A program made the translations under genes and the position numbers. A stretch of 64,000 nucleotides of DNA, from NCBI GenBank assembly GCA_963749515.1, contig CAVVMR010000002.1:1-64000 (forward strand), written 5' to 3'. Positions 15,852-24,872 of the stretch are shown piece by piece. Below the pieces are notes generated by a model. The model had not been told where the DNA came from. It did not search any database and was given only the letters and a program-made list of their open reading frames with translations. Each line of letters starts with the position of its first letter. Positions within the stretch are counted from its first letter, which is position 1. This DNA comes from Gaiellasilicea sp963749515 (GTDB lineage: Bacteria > Actinomycetota > Thermoleophilia > Gaiellales > Gaiellaceae).

Positions 15852-17015
15852 ATGAAACGCGCCGTAGTTCTCTCCGTACTCCTCGCGGGTGTTGCCGCGA
15901 TGGCGGTGGCCGCGCAAGCTGCGTTCGCTCATGACGGTCGTGGCCATCATCATGGCAAGGGTCGTCACGACGACAAGGGCCTGGTGTTCGTCCAGACAAA
16001 CGAGGTCAGCGGAAATCGAATCGTTGTCTACCACCGGGGAGACGACGGGCTTCTCTCGGAAGCCGGTGCTTACCCGACCGGCGGCAGCGGCGGCGTCGCC
16101 GCGCCCGGGGACGAATCCGACCGCCTAGGCTCGCAGGGATCGCTCGTCTACGACGCCAGACATTCATTGCTCCTAGCGGTCAACGCAGGCAGTAACACCG
16201 TCTCCGCATTCAGTGTCCGCGGCGACCGCCTCAAGCTCGTCGACGTGGTTCCCTCAGGCGGAGACTTCCCGGCCAGCATCGCGGTCCACGGCGATCTCGT
16301 CTACGTGCTCAACGCCGGCGGGGCAGGGGTCGTCCAGGGCTTCTCGATTCGCCGCCACGGGCTCCGCTACCTCCGCGGCTCCGCTCGCTCGCTCGGGCTC
16401 GCGAACACGGTGCCGCCGCACTTCCTCACTTCGCCGGGGCAGGTCGGCTTCACCCCCGACGGGCGGCAGCTGATCGTCACGACCAAGGCAAGCGGAAGCA
16501 ACATCGACGTCTTTCAGGTGGAACGCGACGGCCGCCTCTCGGACACGCCAGTCGTCAACGCCTCTGCGACGCCGGTGCCATTTGCCTTCACGTTCGACCG
16601 GTCGCACCGGCTCGTCGTCGGTGAAGCGGGGACGAGCTCGGTCACGACGTACACGCTCAACCGCGACGGAACACTCAGCGGAGCGCAGTCGCTGACCGAC
16701 AACCAGATGGCGCTGTGCTGGATCCAGCAGGTCCGCGGCTACTACTACGTTGCGAACACAGGCAGCAACACGCTCAGCGCCTACCGAATCGACCGTGACG
16801 GGAAGCCGTCGCTCGTCGGGCCGACTGGCGTCGTTGCCACCACGGAGGCCGGACCGATCGATCTCGCCTCCCCGAGCAAGGGCAACTTCCTCTACGGCCA
16901 GACCGGCACCGCGGGAACCGTGGACGCGTACCGCGTCAACCGTGATGGGACGCTCACCAAGCTGGGCTCGGTTACCGGACTTCCCCCGGGCATCGAGGGC
17001 ATCGCGGCAACCTAG
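15852..17015 (+). CDS. Secreted beta-propeller (lactonase-like) protein
   Basis: 387 residues starting MKRAVVLSVLLAGVAAMAV, a clear signal peptide cleaved near AAFAHDG. A His-rich stretch (HDGRGHHHGKGRHDDKG) follows and could bind metal. The rest is a seven-bladed propeller with YVTN-like repeats (NAGSNTVSAFSVRGDRLKLV, NTGSNTLSAYRIDRDGKPSL, GTVDAYRVNRDGTLTKLG). It resembles the 6-phosphogluconolactonase/YVTN group, but export makes that enzyme activity unlikely. It is divergent from the molybdoenzyme operon and may share its regulation. Confidence 0.8.
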   Translation: MKRAVVLSVLLAGVAAMAVAAQAAFAHDGRGHHHGKGRHDDKGLVFVQTNEVSGNRIVVYHRGDDGLLSEAGAYPTGGSGGVAAPGDESDRLGSQGSLVYDARHSLLLAVNAGSNTVSAFSVRGDRLKLVDVVPSGGDFPASIAVHGDLVYVLNAGGAGVVQGFSIRRHGLRYLRGSARSLGLANTVPPHFLTSPGQVGFTPDGRQLIVTTKASGSNIDVFQVERDGRLSDTPVVNASATPVPFAFTFDRSHRLVVGEAGTSSVTTYTLNRDGTLSGAQSLTDNQMALCWIQQVRGYYYVANTGSNTLSAYRIDRDGKPSLVGPTGVVATTEAGPIDLASPSKGNFLYGQTGTAGTVDAYRVNRDGTLTKLGSVTGLPPGIEGIAAT

Positions 17016-17156
17016 TCAGGTTCAGATGGGGGAGGGTCGGACCAGTGAGCCCTCCCCCTTTCTGCGATCGCCCGGCCGGATAGGGTCATGCTTGCCTTCG
17101 GGCGCTGATAGCTTCGGTGTTGGTGTGCCGGGAAGTCTGGTCGGCGTGGCGTCGCC

Positions 17157-18368
17157 ATGACCGAGATCGCAGACTTCGCAGCCGTCTTCCTCTTCCTTAC
17201 CGGGGCGGTCGCGCTCGCGGCGATGTCGTCGACATTGACCGGGCGTGTCCCGGTTCCGGCGCCGGCGATCTTCCTGGTTGCGGCGGCGCTCGTCTCCGAC
17301 ATCTGGCCGCAGATCTACGAGCACGTGCCGATTCTGACGGTCGAGCGGGTCGCGGTTGTGGCGCTGATCGTGATCCTGTTCAACGGCGGCATGGACATCG
17401 GCTGGCGAAGGTTCCGAGGCTCGGCCGGTCCGATCCTTTCGCTCGGCGTAGTCGGAACGTTTGCGACCGCCGGCCTCCTGGCTGTGTTCGCGCATTACGC
17501 GCTTGGGTTCGACTGGACGCTGGCCGGGCTGATCGGTGCTGCTCTGGCGCCTACCGATCCGGCGGTGATGTTTTCGGTACTCGGACGCCGAGAGATCGCC
17601 GGCCGCTCTGGCACGACGCTGGAGGGAGAGGCGGGAGTGAACGATCCCGCCGGGATCGCTCTGATGCTCGGTTTGATCGAGCTTGCGACCCACGATGACG
17701 CAACGTGGTTCGTCGTGGTGCGGGAGTTCGTCGTCGAGATGGGGGTCGGCATGGCTACCGGCGTCGCCGGAGCGTTGGCGTTGTTGCAGCTGTTGCGGCG
17801 TCTGCGATTACCGGGCGAAGGCCTCTACCCGGTGCTCGCGCTTGCTCTGGCGGGCGTCCTCTACAGCGCCACGTCGCTGTTGCACGGCTCGGGCTTTCTC
17901 GCTGTCTTCATCGCAGGGCTCGTGCTCGGAGACGCGCGCCTGCCCTACAAAGGGGAGATCGAGCGCTTTCACACCTCGCTGGCAAGCCTCGCCGAGATCG
18001 TCGTCTTCGTCGGTCTCGGCCTCACCATCAGCTTCGGCTCGCTCAGCGCCCGCGTCTGGGTCGACGCCGCGCTGCTGCTGGTCGTGCTCGCCTTGGTCGC
18101 ACGGCCGCTCGTGGTCGCGCTCACGCTGGCGAGGGCCCGCCTTCAGGTGACCGAACGAATCTTCATTGCCTGGAGTGGTCTCAAGGGAGCGGTCCCGATC
18201 ATGCTCGCAGCCTTCGCCGTCATCGGCGGTGTTCCCGGTTCGGACCGCGTTTACGGGATTGTCTTCGTCGTCGTGCTGTTGTCGGTCGCCTGCCAGGGCA
18301 CGCTTGTTCCGCTGATCGCCAGGCTTCTACGGATCCCAATGCATGAACGGCCGTTGCGGCCCGGTTGA
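17157..18368 (+). CDS. Cation:proton antiporter (CPA1 type)
   Basis: 403 residues with about eleven or twelve membrane helices. The segment ALAPTDPAVMFSVLG near residue 130 is the CPA1 ion-binding signature, with the second acidic motif EGEAGVNDPAGIALML near 155. FIAWSGLKGAVPIML near 337 is also conserved in NhaP/CvrA-like exchangers. It exchanges Na+ or K+ for protons across the membrane. There is no TrkA-C regulatory tail, and the C-terminus is short. The gene stands alone. Confidence 0.9.
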   Translation: MTEIADFAAVFLFLTGAVALAAMSSTLTGRVPVPAPAIFLVAAALVSDIWPQIYEHVPILTVERVAVVALIVILFNGGMDIGWRRFRGSAGPILSLGVVGTFATAGLLAVFAHYALGFDWTLAGLIGAALAPTDPAVMFSVLGRREIAGRSGTTLEGEAGVNDPAGIALMLGLIELATHDDATWFVVVREFVVEMGVGMATGVAGALALLQLLRRLRLPGEGLYPVLALALAGVLYSATSLLHGSGFLAVFIAGLVLGDARLPYKGEIERFHTSLASLAEIVVFVGLGLTISFGSLSARVWVDAALLLVVLALVARPLVVALTLARARLQVTERIFIAWSGLKGAVPIMLAAFAVIGGVPGSDRVYGIVFVVVLLSVACQGTLVPLIARLLRIPMHERPLRPG

Positions 18369-18473
18369 TCTTGGCCGGACTCGACCGGGAGCCGCAAGCG
18401 GCGCATGTGCGGGACCGCCGGCCTCGGTTGACACGCGGGTCGCTCCAAGTCGCCCTGCCAAGCGGGTCGCTAA

Positions 18474-18546
18474 TGCCCCCAACGGGATTCGAACCCGTGC
18501 AGCCACCTTGAAAGGGTGGTGACCTGGACCGCTAGTCGATGGGGGC
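18474..18546 (-). tRNA. tRNA-Glu (anticodon TTC)
   Basis: A 73-base cloverleaf on the minus strand: acceptor GCCCCCA with TGGGGGC plus A, anticodon stem CCACC/GGTGG with loop CTTTCAA, and T-arm GGGTTCGAATCCC. The CCA end is not encoded. It reads GAA/GAG. Confidence 0.97.
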
Positions 18547-18572
18547 CCGTGGAAGGAGGATAGCCTCGCACC

Positions 18573-19997
18573 ATGCGAGACCGGACTCTGAGACCGCCGC
18601 TGCCGTCGCGGCCGTCGTGGTGGCTCGAGGAAGCACGTGCCCACGGCGGTGTGGACGTTTCGCCTCCGCTCGCCGGGCCGATCGACGTGGACGTCGCGAT
18701 CGTCGGCGGTGGGTACACCGGGCTCTGGACGGCGCTCGCGCTGCGCGAGCGCGATCCCTCGCTCTCGGTGGCGCTGCTCGAGGCGCGGGAGATCGGCGAC
18801 GGGCCGAGCGGCCGGAACGGTGGCTTCCTCCACGGCTACTGGTCGTCGCTGCCGACGCTCCGGCACGTGCTGGGGGACGGGGCCGCACTGCAGCTCGCTC
18901 ACGCTTCGGCCCGCATCGTCCCTGCAGTGCGCGAGTTCTGTGAACGCCGCGGCGAGGACGTCTGGCTGCGAGAGGGCGGCTTGCTCCGGGTCTCCGCCGG
19001 CGAGTCGGAAGACGCCGGCGTCGAGCGTGCGATCGAGGCAGTCACCGCGCTCGGAGTCGAGGAGGAGGCGATGCTGCTCGACACGGCCGATGTCCGACGC
19101 CGGTGCGACTCGCCTCGCTTCCGCAGCGGCGTCAGCTTCCGCGACGGCGCGACGATCCAGCCGGCGCGGCTCGTGCTGGCGCTCCGGCGTGCCGCGATCG
19201 CGAGCGGAGTCCAGGTGTTCGAGCACACCCCGGTGACGACCGTCCGCGCGGGACAGGCCACCGTGCTCGATACGCCCGGCGGCCGCGTTCGCGCCCGCGA
19301 GGTGGTGCTCGCCCTGAACGTCTGGGGCACGAGCTGGCCGCTCGGCGGCCGCCAGACGAACTTCGGCAGCGCGGTCGTTCTCACCGATCCCGTTCCGGAG
19401 CTGCTGGAGGAGATCGGCTGGACGTGCGGCGAAGCGATCGTCGACGGCCGCATGTTCCTGCACTACTTCCGCACGACGCCCGACGGACGTGTCCTGATGG
19501 GCAGCGGCTCGGGGCGGCTCGGATTGGGCGATCGCGTCGGCCCCGGGATCCTCGACGACCTGCCGGCGCAAGCACGCGCCGAACGCGGCCTGCGGGAGCT
19601 TCTCCCCGCACTCGCCGCCGCGCCGATCGCAGCCCGCTGGAGCGGCCCGATCGACGTCTCGGCCGACAAGCTCCCTCGCTACGCCACGGTGCCGGGGACA
19701 CGGATCCACTACGGCGCCGGCTATTCGGGCAACGGCGTCGGGCCGAGCTGGCTCGGTGGGCAGATTCTCGCCTCCCTGGCGCTCGGTGCCCGTGACGAAT
19801 GGACCGCGCTGCCGCTCGTCGACCGTCGGGCTCGAAGGCTGCCGCCCGAGCCGTTTCGCTACGTCGGCGGAAAGGTCGTGCGCTGGGGCACCCTGGCGTC
19901 CGAGGAAGCGGCTGCATCAGGCCGGCGGCCGCCCGTCGCAGCGCGTGCCGCAGCGGCGATTCCACGCCTGCTGCGGATGCCGATCGGCACGCGTTGA
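18573..19997 (+). CDS. FAD-dependent amine oxidase (DAO superfamily)
   Basis: 474 residues. An N-terminal FAD fold (VDVAIVGGGYTGLWTALALR near residue 30) and GPSGRNGGFLHGYW near 82 match the gamma-glutamylputrescine oxidase / PuuB-like group. The C-terminal IHYGAGYSGNGVGPSWLGG near 380 also closes over FAD. These enzymes oxidise secondary or primary amines to imines with release of H2O2. The exact substrate is not predictable. The gene starts 27 bases from tRNA-Glu. Confidence 0.88.
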   Translation: MRDRTLRPPLPSRPSWWLEEARAHGGVDVSPPLAGPIDVDVAIVGGGYTGLWTALALRERDPSLSVALLEAREIGDGPSGRNGGFLHGYWSSLPTLRHVLGDGAALQLAHASARIVPAVREFCERRGEDVWLREGGLLRVSAGESEDAGVERAIEAVTALGVEEEAMLLDTADVRRRCDSPRFRSGVSFRDGATIQPARLVLALRRAAIASGVQVFEHTPVTTVRAGQATVLDTPGGRVRAREVVLALNVWGTSWPLGGRQTNFGSAVVLTDPVPELLEEIGWTCGEAIVDGRMFLHYFRTTPDGRVLMGSGSGRLGLGDRVGPGILDDLPAQARAERGLRELLPALAAAPIAARWSGPIDVSADKLPRYATVPGTRIHYGAGYSGNGVGPSWLGGQILASLALGARDEWTALPLVDRRARRLPPEPFRYVGGKVVRWGTLASEEAAASGRRPPVAARAAAAIPRLLRMPIGTR

Positions 19998-20030
19998 TCC
20001 TCCGGCCGAGGGGTCGAGTACCGTCCGCGC

Positions 20031-20540
20031 ATGGATCAACAAGACGATCGCTACTCGTTCCTTGCGGGCGGCGATCCTCCGTCGCCCCTGACTGAGCCCT
20101 CGGGCTCCCTCCTCCCGGCTGTCGCGGCCGCACTGGGCGCCGCGATCGTGGGCGGCGTCGTGTGGGGCCTGATCGTCAAGATCAGCGACTACGAGGTCGG
20201 AATCGTCGCCTGGGGAATCGGCTTCCTGGCGGGAACAGCAGTGGTCTTTGCCACACGCGGCGCGAAAGGCCCGCCCCTCCAGGTGATCGCCGTCGTCTCC
20301 GCGCTCGTGGGCATCTTGCTCGGCAAGTACGTCAGCTTCGCGTTCTCGGTCCAGGAACAGGGCGAGGAGCTCGGCTTGAGCATCGGGCTCTTCTCGAGCG
20401 AGATGTTCCGGATCTTCCGCGAGAACCTGGACGAGGTCTTCGGTCTCTTCGACCTGCTCTGGATCGGCCTCGCCGTCTTCACGGCCTGGCGGGTGCCGCA
20501 GCCGGAAGAGCCCGAGCCGGCGGCGGCACCTACCGAGTAG
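20031..20540 (+). CDS. Small multi-pass membrane protein
   Basis: 169 residues with four hydrophobic stretches (LPAVAAALGAAIVGGVVWG, VGIVAWGIGFLAGTAVVFAT, IAVVSALVGILLGKYVSFAF, FDLLWIGLAVFTAWRV). A Pro/Asp-rich cytoplasmic N-terminus and an acidic C-tail flank them. I do not recognise a named family, though small membrane proteins of this kind are common in actinobacteria. It lies 33 bases after the flavoprotein and could be cotranscribed. Its stop is directly adjacent to the convergent msrA stop. Confidence 0.7.
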   Translation: MDQQDDRYSFLAGGDPPSPLTEPSGSLLPAVAAALGAAIVGGVVWGLIVKISDYEVGIVAWGIGFLAGTAVVFATRGAKGPPLQVIAVVSALVGILLGKYVSFAFSVQEQGEELGLSIGLFSSEMFRIFRENLDEVFGLFDLLWIGLAVFTAWRVPQPEEPEPAAAPTE

Positions 20541-21017
20541 CTAGATCCGGCAGGTCGCGCGGCCGTTCTTGACCAGGTACTGCTGGTGGTATTCCTCGGC
20601 CGGCCAGAACGCTGTCGCCGGCACGATCTCGGTCGCGATCGGGGCCGAGAACTGCATCTGGGCCCGCGCCTTCGACTCCGCCGCGACCTCTGCCTGCTCC
20701 GGAGAGTGGGTGAAGATCGCCGAGCGATACTGCGTGCCGACGTCCCAGCCCTGCCGGTTCACCTGCGTCGGGTCGTGCAGGCTCCAGAACCGGTCGACGA
20801 GGTCGGCGTACGAGACCTCGTCCGGATCGAACGTGACCTCGACTGCCTCGGCGTGGCCGGTTCTGCCTCTGCAGACCTCCTCGTAGGTCGGGCGGTCGGC
20901 GGTTCCGCCGACGTAGCCGACCCGTGCATCCGTGACGCCCGGCGTATTCCGGAACTCGACCTCGACGCCCCAGAAGCAGCCGGCGGCGAACGTGGCCATC
21001 TCGGTCGCAGTCGTCAT
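20541..21017 (-). CDS. msrA: Peptide-methionine (S)-S-oxide reductase
   Basis: 158 residues. The catalytic Cys lies in the GCFWGVE motif near residue 14. The conserved YVGGTADRPTYEEVCRGRTGHAEAVEV region follows. The enzyme repairs S-sulfoxide of methionine in oxidised proteins using thioredoxin. Its ATG overlaps the msrB stop (ATGA), so the two are coupled and together repair both sulfoxide isomers. The YedY-like operon 6 kb away may serve a similar purpose outside the cytoplasm. Confidence 0.97.
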   Translation of the reverse strand: MTTATEMATFAAGCFWGVEVEFRNTPGVTDARVGYVGGTADRPTYEEVCRGRTGHAEAVEVTFDPDEVSYADLVDRFWSLHDPTQVNRQGWDVGTQYRSAIFTHSPEQAEVAAESKARAQMQFSAPIATEIVPATAFWPAEEYHQQYLVKNGRATCRI

Positions 21018-21409
21018 GCCGGTTCCAGGTCGAGGGCGCAGGAGTTGATGCAGTAGCGCTCCCCGGTCGGGCCGGGGCCGTCGGGGAAGACATGGCCGAG
21101 GTGACCGCCGCAGGCGGCGCAGTTGACCTCGGTGCGCACCATTCCGTAGCTCGTGTCGGTCTCGGTCACGACGCTGTCGAGGCCCGCCGGCTCGACGAAG
21201 CTCGGCCAGCCGCTACCGGAGTCGAACTTCGCGTCGGAGCGGAAGAGCTCCGCCCCGCACCCGGCACAGCGGTACACGCCGGGGTCCTTCGTGTCGACGT
21301 ACTCGCCGGTGAACGCGCGCTCGGTGCCCTTGCGCCTGAGAATCTCGTACTGCTCCGGGCTGAGCTCGGCGCGCCACTCGGCGTCCGTCTTCTGGATCTT
21401 CGTTGTCAT
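21014..21409 (-). CDS. msrB: Peptide-methionine (R)-S-oxide reductase
   Basis: 131 residues from ATG 21409 (MTTKIQKTD); longer in-frame readings are not supported. Two CxxC pairs (YRCAGCGAEL and VNCAACGGH) bind structural zinc, and the catalytic Cys lies in GERYCINSCAL near the end. It reduces the R-sulfoxide of methionine. It is the first gene of the msrB-msrA pair. Confidence 0.97.
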   Translation of the reverse strand: MTTKIQKTDAEWRAELSPEQYEILRRKGTERAFTGEYVDTKDPGVYRCAGCGAELFRSDAKFDSGSGWPSFVEPAGLDSVVTETDTSYGMVRTEVNCAACGGHLGHVFPDGPGPTGERYCINSCALDLEPA

Positions 21410-21444
21410 GCCCAAATCGTAGCCGCGAGACCGTTGCCGCCCGG

Positions 21445-22089
21445 TTAAGACTGGGGGAGAACGAAGGCTGCGATGGCGACGAAATGGACCGCCGCGGCGC
21501 CGATCACGAGGAGGTGGAAGATCTCGTGGTAGCCGAAGGTCGCAGGCAGGGGATTCGGGCGCTTGAGTGCGTAGGCTAAGGCGCCGAGCGTGTAGAGGGC
21601 GCCGCCGACGAAGACGAGCACGGCCGGTGCGACACCGAGGTCGAAGAGCTCGGGTACGGCGACCACGCCGACCCAGCCGAGCGCGATGAAGACGAGCGCG
21701 GTCAACCACGTCGGTGCGTCGACCCAGAAGAGGTTCAGCACGAGCCCGGCGGCCGCGCCGGACCAGACGACGACGAGGATCGCGTCGGCCAGCCTCCCCT
21801 CGAAGGCGAGCAGCGCGAACGGGGTGTACGTCCCGGCGATCAGGAGGAGGATCGTCGAGTGGTCGAGCCGCCGCATCCACTTGCGAACGCGCGGAGTGCG
21901 CCAGTTGACGCGATGGTAGAGCGCGCTGACGCCGAACATGGCCGCGAGCGCGGCGGCGTATATCCAGGTCGCGACCAGCTCGCGCCCCGAGTCGGAGAGC
22001 GCCACGAGCACGACGCCGGCGACCACCGCGACGTAGAACGCGTACTGGTGGAAGACACCGCGAAGGCGCGGCTTCTCGAGGATCTCCAC
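21445..22089 (-). CDS. Hemolysin III family membrane protein
   Basis: 214 residues with seven membrane helices, the PAQR/HlyIII fold. Conserved motifs are SALYHR near residue 55, RRLDHSTILLLIAGTYTP near 72, and the C-terminal GYHEIFHLLVIGAAAVHF, whose His residues with the N-terminal His and Asp should form a metal site. Despite the name most members are not toxins; they may act as membrane-lipid hydrolases or sensors. It is divergent from tRNA-Lys. Confidence 0.93.
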   Translation of the reverse strand: MEILEKPRLRGVFHQYAFYVAVVAGVVLVALSDSGRELVATWIYAAALAAMFGVSALYHRVNWRTPRVRKWMRRLDHSTILLLIAGTYTPFALLAFEGRLADAILVVVWSGAAAGLVLNLFWVDAPTWLTALVFIALGWVGVVAVPELFDLGVAPAVLVFVGGALYTLGALAYALKRPNPLPATFGYHEIFHLLVIGAAAVHFVAIAAFVLPQS

Positions 22090-22120
22090 GCCGAGATTGT
22101 GCCCTACACTCGACTTCAGG

Positions 22121-22193
22121 GGGCCGTTAGCTCAGTTGGTAGAGCAGGGGACTTTTAATCCCAAGGTCGCTGGTTCGATCCCAGCACGGCCCA
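22121..22193 (+). tRNA. tRNA-Lys (anticodon TTT), integration target
   Basis: A 73-base cloverleaf: acceptor GGGCCGT with ACGGCCC plus A, D-arm TAGCTCAGTTGGTAGAGC, anticodon loop CTTTTAA, T-arm GCTGGTTCGATCCCAGC. No encoded CCA. Its last 43 bases are repeated exactly at 46582-46624, which marks it as the attachment gene of the island. Confidence 0.98.
22151..22193 (+). repeat. attL: 43-base direct repeat (tRNA-Lys 3' part)
   Basis: The anticodon-loop-to-3'-end part of tRNA-Lys is identical over 43 bases to 46582-46624 in the same orientation. The bases just outside differ on both sides (GG/TC here, CC/CT at the other copy), so the match has sharp ends, as expected for an integrase core site. 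Confidence 0.9.
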
Positions 22194-22309
22194 TCAGAAA
22201 GCCCCGTAAATAGGAGCGACGCATCGACGGGGTAGCGGTCGTTCGGCTGGGCGAGAGTGCTCTCGCCTGAGAGGTGGCTACGAGTCTGTAAAGGAAACCC
22301 AGTTGCGCC

Positions 22310-22331
22310 CCGAACACCCGCCGAACACCGT
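22310..22331 (+). repeat. 22-base direct repeat, copy 1
   Basis: A 22-base sequence built from two near-copies of CCGAACACC; the identical second copy is at 22532-22553. Tandem short repeats near an att site are what arm-type integrase binding sites look like, but no integrase is present to support this. Confidence 0.8.
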
Positions 22332-22432
22332 TACGCGTTCCCCGACCCCTCGCTGTCCTTCGGAGTCCGAGGACGCGGCTTGTTTGTACGGCGTGGGAGG
22401 GACTGGCGGGGACTGGTTGCCCTCCGTGGCCG

Positions 22433-22477
22433 TCACTCGTAATGAAGGGGTCCGCGGTTCGAATCCGCGCGTCGGCT
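22433..22477 (+). pseudogene. 3' fragment of a tRNA, probably tRNA-Thr(CGT)
   Basis: The segment has an anticodon-loop-like ACTCGTAAT, a complete T-arm (CCGCGGTTCGAATCCGCG) and an acceptor-like GTCGGCT end. No matching 5' half is found upstream. It resembles the 3' part of tRNA-Thr(CGT) and looks like a leftover att site from an element that once integrated at another tRNA. Confidence 0.6.
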
Positions 22478-22482
22478 TTACG

Positions 22483-22499
22483 ATTTGCAGGTATTTTTG
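22483..22499 (+). repeat. ATTTGCAGG element, copy 1
   Basis: ATTTGCAGGTATTTTTG, directly after the tRNA remnant. Related copies are at 28357-28372 and 28444-28459, with consensus ATTTGCAGG-Y-A-Y-TTT. Confidence 0.6.
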
Positions 22500-22531
22500 G
22501 CGCGAGTAGGTCGTCTGTTTTGGCAACACAG

Positions 22532-22553
22532 CCGAACACCCGCCGAACACCGT
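22532..22553 (+). repeat. 22-base direct repeat, copy 2
   Basis: Exact copy of 22310-22331, in the same orientation, 222 bases further right. The tRNA remnant and the ATTTGCAGG element lie between the two copies. Confidence 0.8.
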
Positions 22554-22751
22554 AGTGAAGGGATCGGTGCTTCTCGGGACGTCGAGTCACTAAGCGCCGA
22601 CTAAGGATTCACGGCGGCCAGTCCGCTCCAGCTGTCGAACCACCGTCTGCAGCTAGGAAGATCGCTCCGGCGAAGGATGAACCCGGGCAGCCAGATCGGA
22701 CCGACGACGCCAGACAGCGCCAACAGCCGCTGCTAGAACCTAGGGAGAGCG

Positions 22752-23501
22752 TCAGCTGACCGGTCTGAGGGCGTCGGCGTCGACAATGGACGCCGTCGTC
22801 CTACGCGGCGTCGGTCTGCGGAGCATCGTGCTGCGGGCCGAGAGGATCGGAGCAGTCTTCCGGAATCCCCAGACCGCCGCGTAGATCCCGAGCGAACAGC
22901 TCCCAGAGGAACTCGGGGACGACCAGGAAGGCACCGCGCCGGTTTGCTCCCACCAGTCGAAGAGCACGCCGATGTTCCCGATCAGGAGGAGCGGCCCTCC
23001 GATCAGTCCGAGCCAGGCCATGCGCCGCGGGACGAGGCCGGAGCTGTACATCAGGTAGCCGAGGATCAGCCCGTTCCCGAAGGGGACGATGAGTCCGGGG
23101 CCGAACAGGAACGTCCAGTCCTTGAGCGCCGCGAGCGAGACGGCGAGGTCGGCCGCGTCCGGAGAGTCGTGGCGCAGGCTGACGACCCCGAGCACGAAGA
23201 TGATCCCGCCGCGATGAAGACGCACTCGATGATTCGAGCAGCGACGTAGCCGATGGCGAGGAGCTCGTTCTGCCGCCTCACGATCGGGTAGAGCACAACG
23301 GCCGTTCCGACGTTCGCGATGATGAGCAGGAGCTCCAGGAACGCGCCCAGGTAGATCTGGTTGTCCTTCCCGCCACCGGCGATGTACCCGGCCGGGTCGT
23401 CGAGAACGGGCTGGAAGAGAGCGAGCGCGCGGGATCGAGGTGAGGAACGTGATGATGAACAGCACCCCGAAGATCCGGGCGTTCCTCTGGTCGGCCGCCA
23501 T
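22752..23501 (-). pseudogene. DUF4386 membrane protein, frameshifted
   Basis: Reading from ATG 23501 (MAADQRNARIFGVLFIITFL, preceded by GAGGAGG) gives a DUF4386-type multi-pass membrane protein. The reading changes frame near 23430, 23210 and 22920. The middle part (LYPIVRRQNELLAIGYVAAR) lies in a second frame, then the first frame resumes (IIFVLGVVSLRHDSPDAADL to GNIGVLFDWWEQTG). DUF4386 proteins have about 220-240 residues, six helices and no known function. Single-base gains or losses explain all shifts, so either recent decay or sequence error is possible. Confidence 0.75.
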
Positions 23502-23882
23502 CCACTCCTCCTCTGTCGTCTCAGCTCGGCAGTAACCGGGGTGACGCGATCCTAAAACACGAGGACTCAGGGGGAGTTCACCGAGTGGAGCGCTGGCCAG
23601 GGGCTCGCGGCCCCGGCGATGCTGCTGTCGGGACGTGGATGAGCCGACCCGCTTCGTCAGCTTCGGGCCCTGGGAGGACATCCGATGATCTGGCGCTGGC
23701 GCGGCCTAACGGGCTTTCAGGAGCGCGTAGCTTCGCTGAACGAGGTCCTCGTGAGCTTCGAGCCGCGCACGCTGGAGCTGGTAGGCGGCCATCGCCGACG
23801 CGGGCGCTGGAAGCGCTCCTGATGATCGTGATCCCCGCGCTAGTCTTGGGTTGACGAGATCGAATCGCAGGAGAGTTGGACA
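23502..23882. other. Intergenic, no gene recognised
   Basis: 381 bases between the DUF4386 gene and the DUF1918 gene. A minus-strand stretch ending at 23706 could encode about 28 residues (AAYQLQRARLEAHEDLVQRS), but I cannot support it as a gene. The region otherwise holds the divergent promoters. Confidence 0.5.
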
Positions 23883-24087
23883 ATGGACGCGAGTGTGGGA
23901 GACAGGATCGTCGTCGAGTCGGAGCAGGCTGCTCAGTCGGGTCGGGCGGGCGTCATCGAGGAGGTTCTGGCCCACGATCCGCCGCGCTTTCGCATCCGCT
24001 GGGACGACGAGCACACGAGCATCTTCGCTCTCCTCGGCAGGTGTCGCGAGGATCGAGCCGAGCAAGAAAAAGCGCGTAGACGCCTGA
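23883..24087 (+). pseudogene. DUF1918 protein, frameshifted near its end
   Basis: From ATG 23883 the first ~49 residues (DASVGDRIVVESEQAAQSGR, then VIEEVL, then FRIRWDDEHTSIFA) match DUF1918, a small actinobacterial SH3-like domain of unknown function. The usual C-terminal PSAG-x-A-R-I-E plus lysine tail is found in the +1 frame (PSAGVARIEPSKKKRVDA, stop at 24087). One base is therefore extra or two are missing near 24028. The protein would be about 67 residues, the normal family length. Confidence 0.75.
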
Positions 24088-24872
24088 CCGAGGCGCGAAC
24101 CACCCTGGCGTCCGAGTCGAGCGCGCGCCCCCGTCTCACGGACTCGGGCCGCTTCGCGTCCGAGGGCTTGACCGGGTCGCGCTTCATGCCGACCCAGAGG
24201 CTGCTCGCGTGTCCGAGTCGCTCTCTTCGACTCTGGGCTTCGCCACGTCGAGCTTCCTCCGCCCTCCAACGCGCTCGCTCACCTCACGGCAATGCCTGGC
24301 GTCGCCACTTTCCGCGCTAAGGGTCTAGGATGACAAGTCGTATGGCGCAGGCACGGGGAGGGCGGCGGCCCCTCGCCGTGCCTGCGGGACCAAAGTTGGA
24401 GCGCTCACGCCCCGTACGCCGCTCACTCCAGTTCCACTAGAGCGGGACGCGCCCCGAGGAGGCGGCCCTCCTCGAACACGATCGTCGACCACCGAGTGCC
24501 CACGGGCGTGGGCGCCTCGGGGCGGCAGGTCGCTGGGCGCGCCCGCACACTCAGGCTACCTCGCGGGACATGGCCCTTCGTGACGCAGGGGCGACGCCCT
24601 ACCGTCGGCGCCAGCGACGCGCGAACTCCACCCACCCAGCTCGGAGCAGCGCGTACCCGTTCACGTTCAGACACCCGACCGGTGGCGGCAAGATCGCCAC
24701 TCGGCGACCGTACGCCCTTGTTTGGACCGACCGCAAGCGGATCAGACAGCTTTGGGGTGGCCCTCCTGCTTCGCTTCGAGCGTCTCGAGCGCGTAGACGA
24801 GGGCGAGCAGCGCGGCTCGCGGTTCTCGGGCCCGAGCTCGGTGCGCTTGACGGTGGGATAGCGTTTCCACTG
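24088..24872. other. Intergenic, no gene recognised
   Basis: 785 bases of high-GC sequence. Open frames exist on both strands but show no recognisable domain or codon continuity. A strong inverted repeat at 24346-24386 is listed separately. The right end should hold the HD/LuxR promoter. Confidence 0.5.
24346..24386. repeat. Long GC-rich inverted repeat
   Basis: CGCAGGCACGG (24346-24356) pairs perfectly with CCGTGCCTGCG (24376-24386) around a 19-base G/C-rich loop. No T-tract is seen on either strand. It may fold in RNA or mark an insertion scar. Confidence 0.6.

Larger units (their letters stand above)
22194..22751. other. Gap at island left end: repeats and tRNA remnant, no gene
   Basis: 558 bases with no convincing gene; apparent open frames are artefacts of tRNA-like sequence. 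It holds an inverted repeat GGCGAGAG-TG-CTCTCGCC (22250-22267), a 22-base direct repeat, a tRNA 3' fragment and one copy of the ATTTGCAGG element, listed separately. Confidence 0.7.

Noticed and set aside
22132..22590. A 152-residue minus-strand open frame over the tRNA-Lys gene and its right flank
   Set aside because: Its sequence (RAGIEPATLGLKV and similar) is the known artefact of translating tRNA-derived att regions; no domain or ribosome site supports it.
24346..24386. Long hairpin considered as an intrinsic terminator
   Set aside because: No T-tract on either strand and no gene ends nearby.
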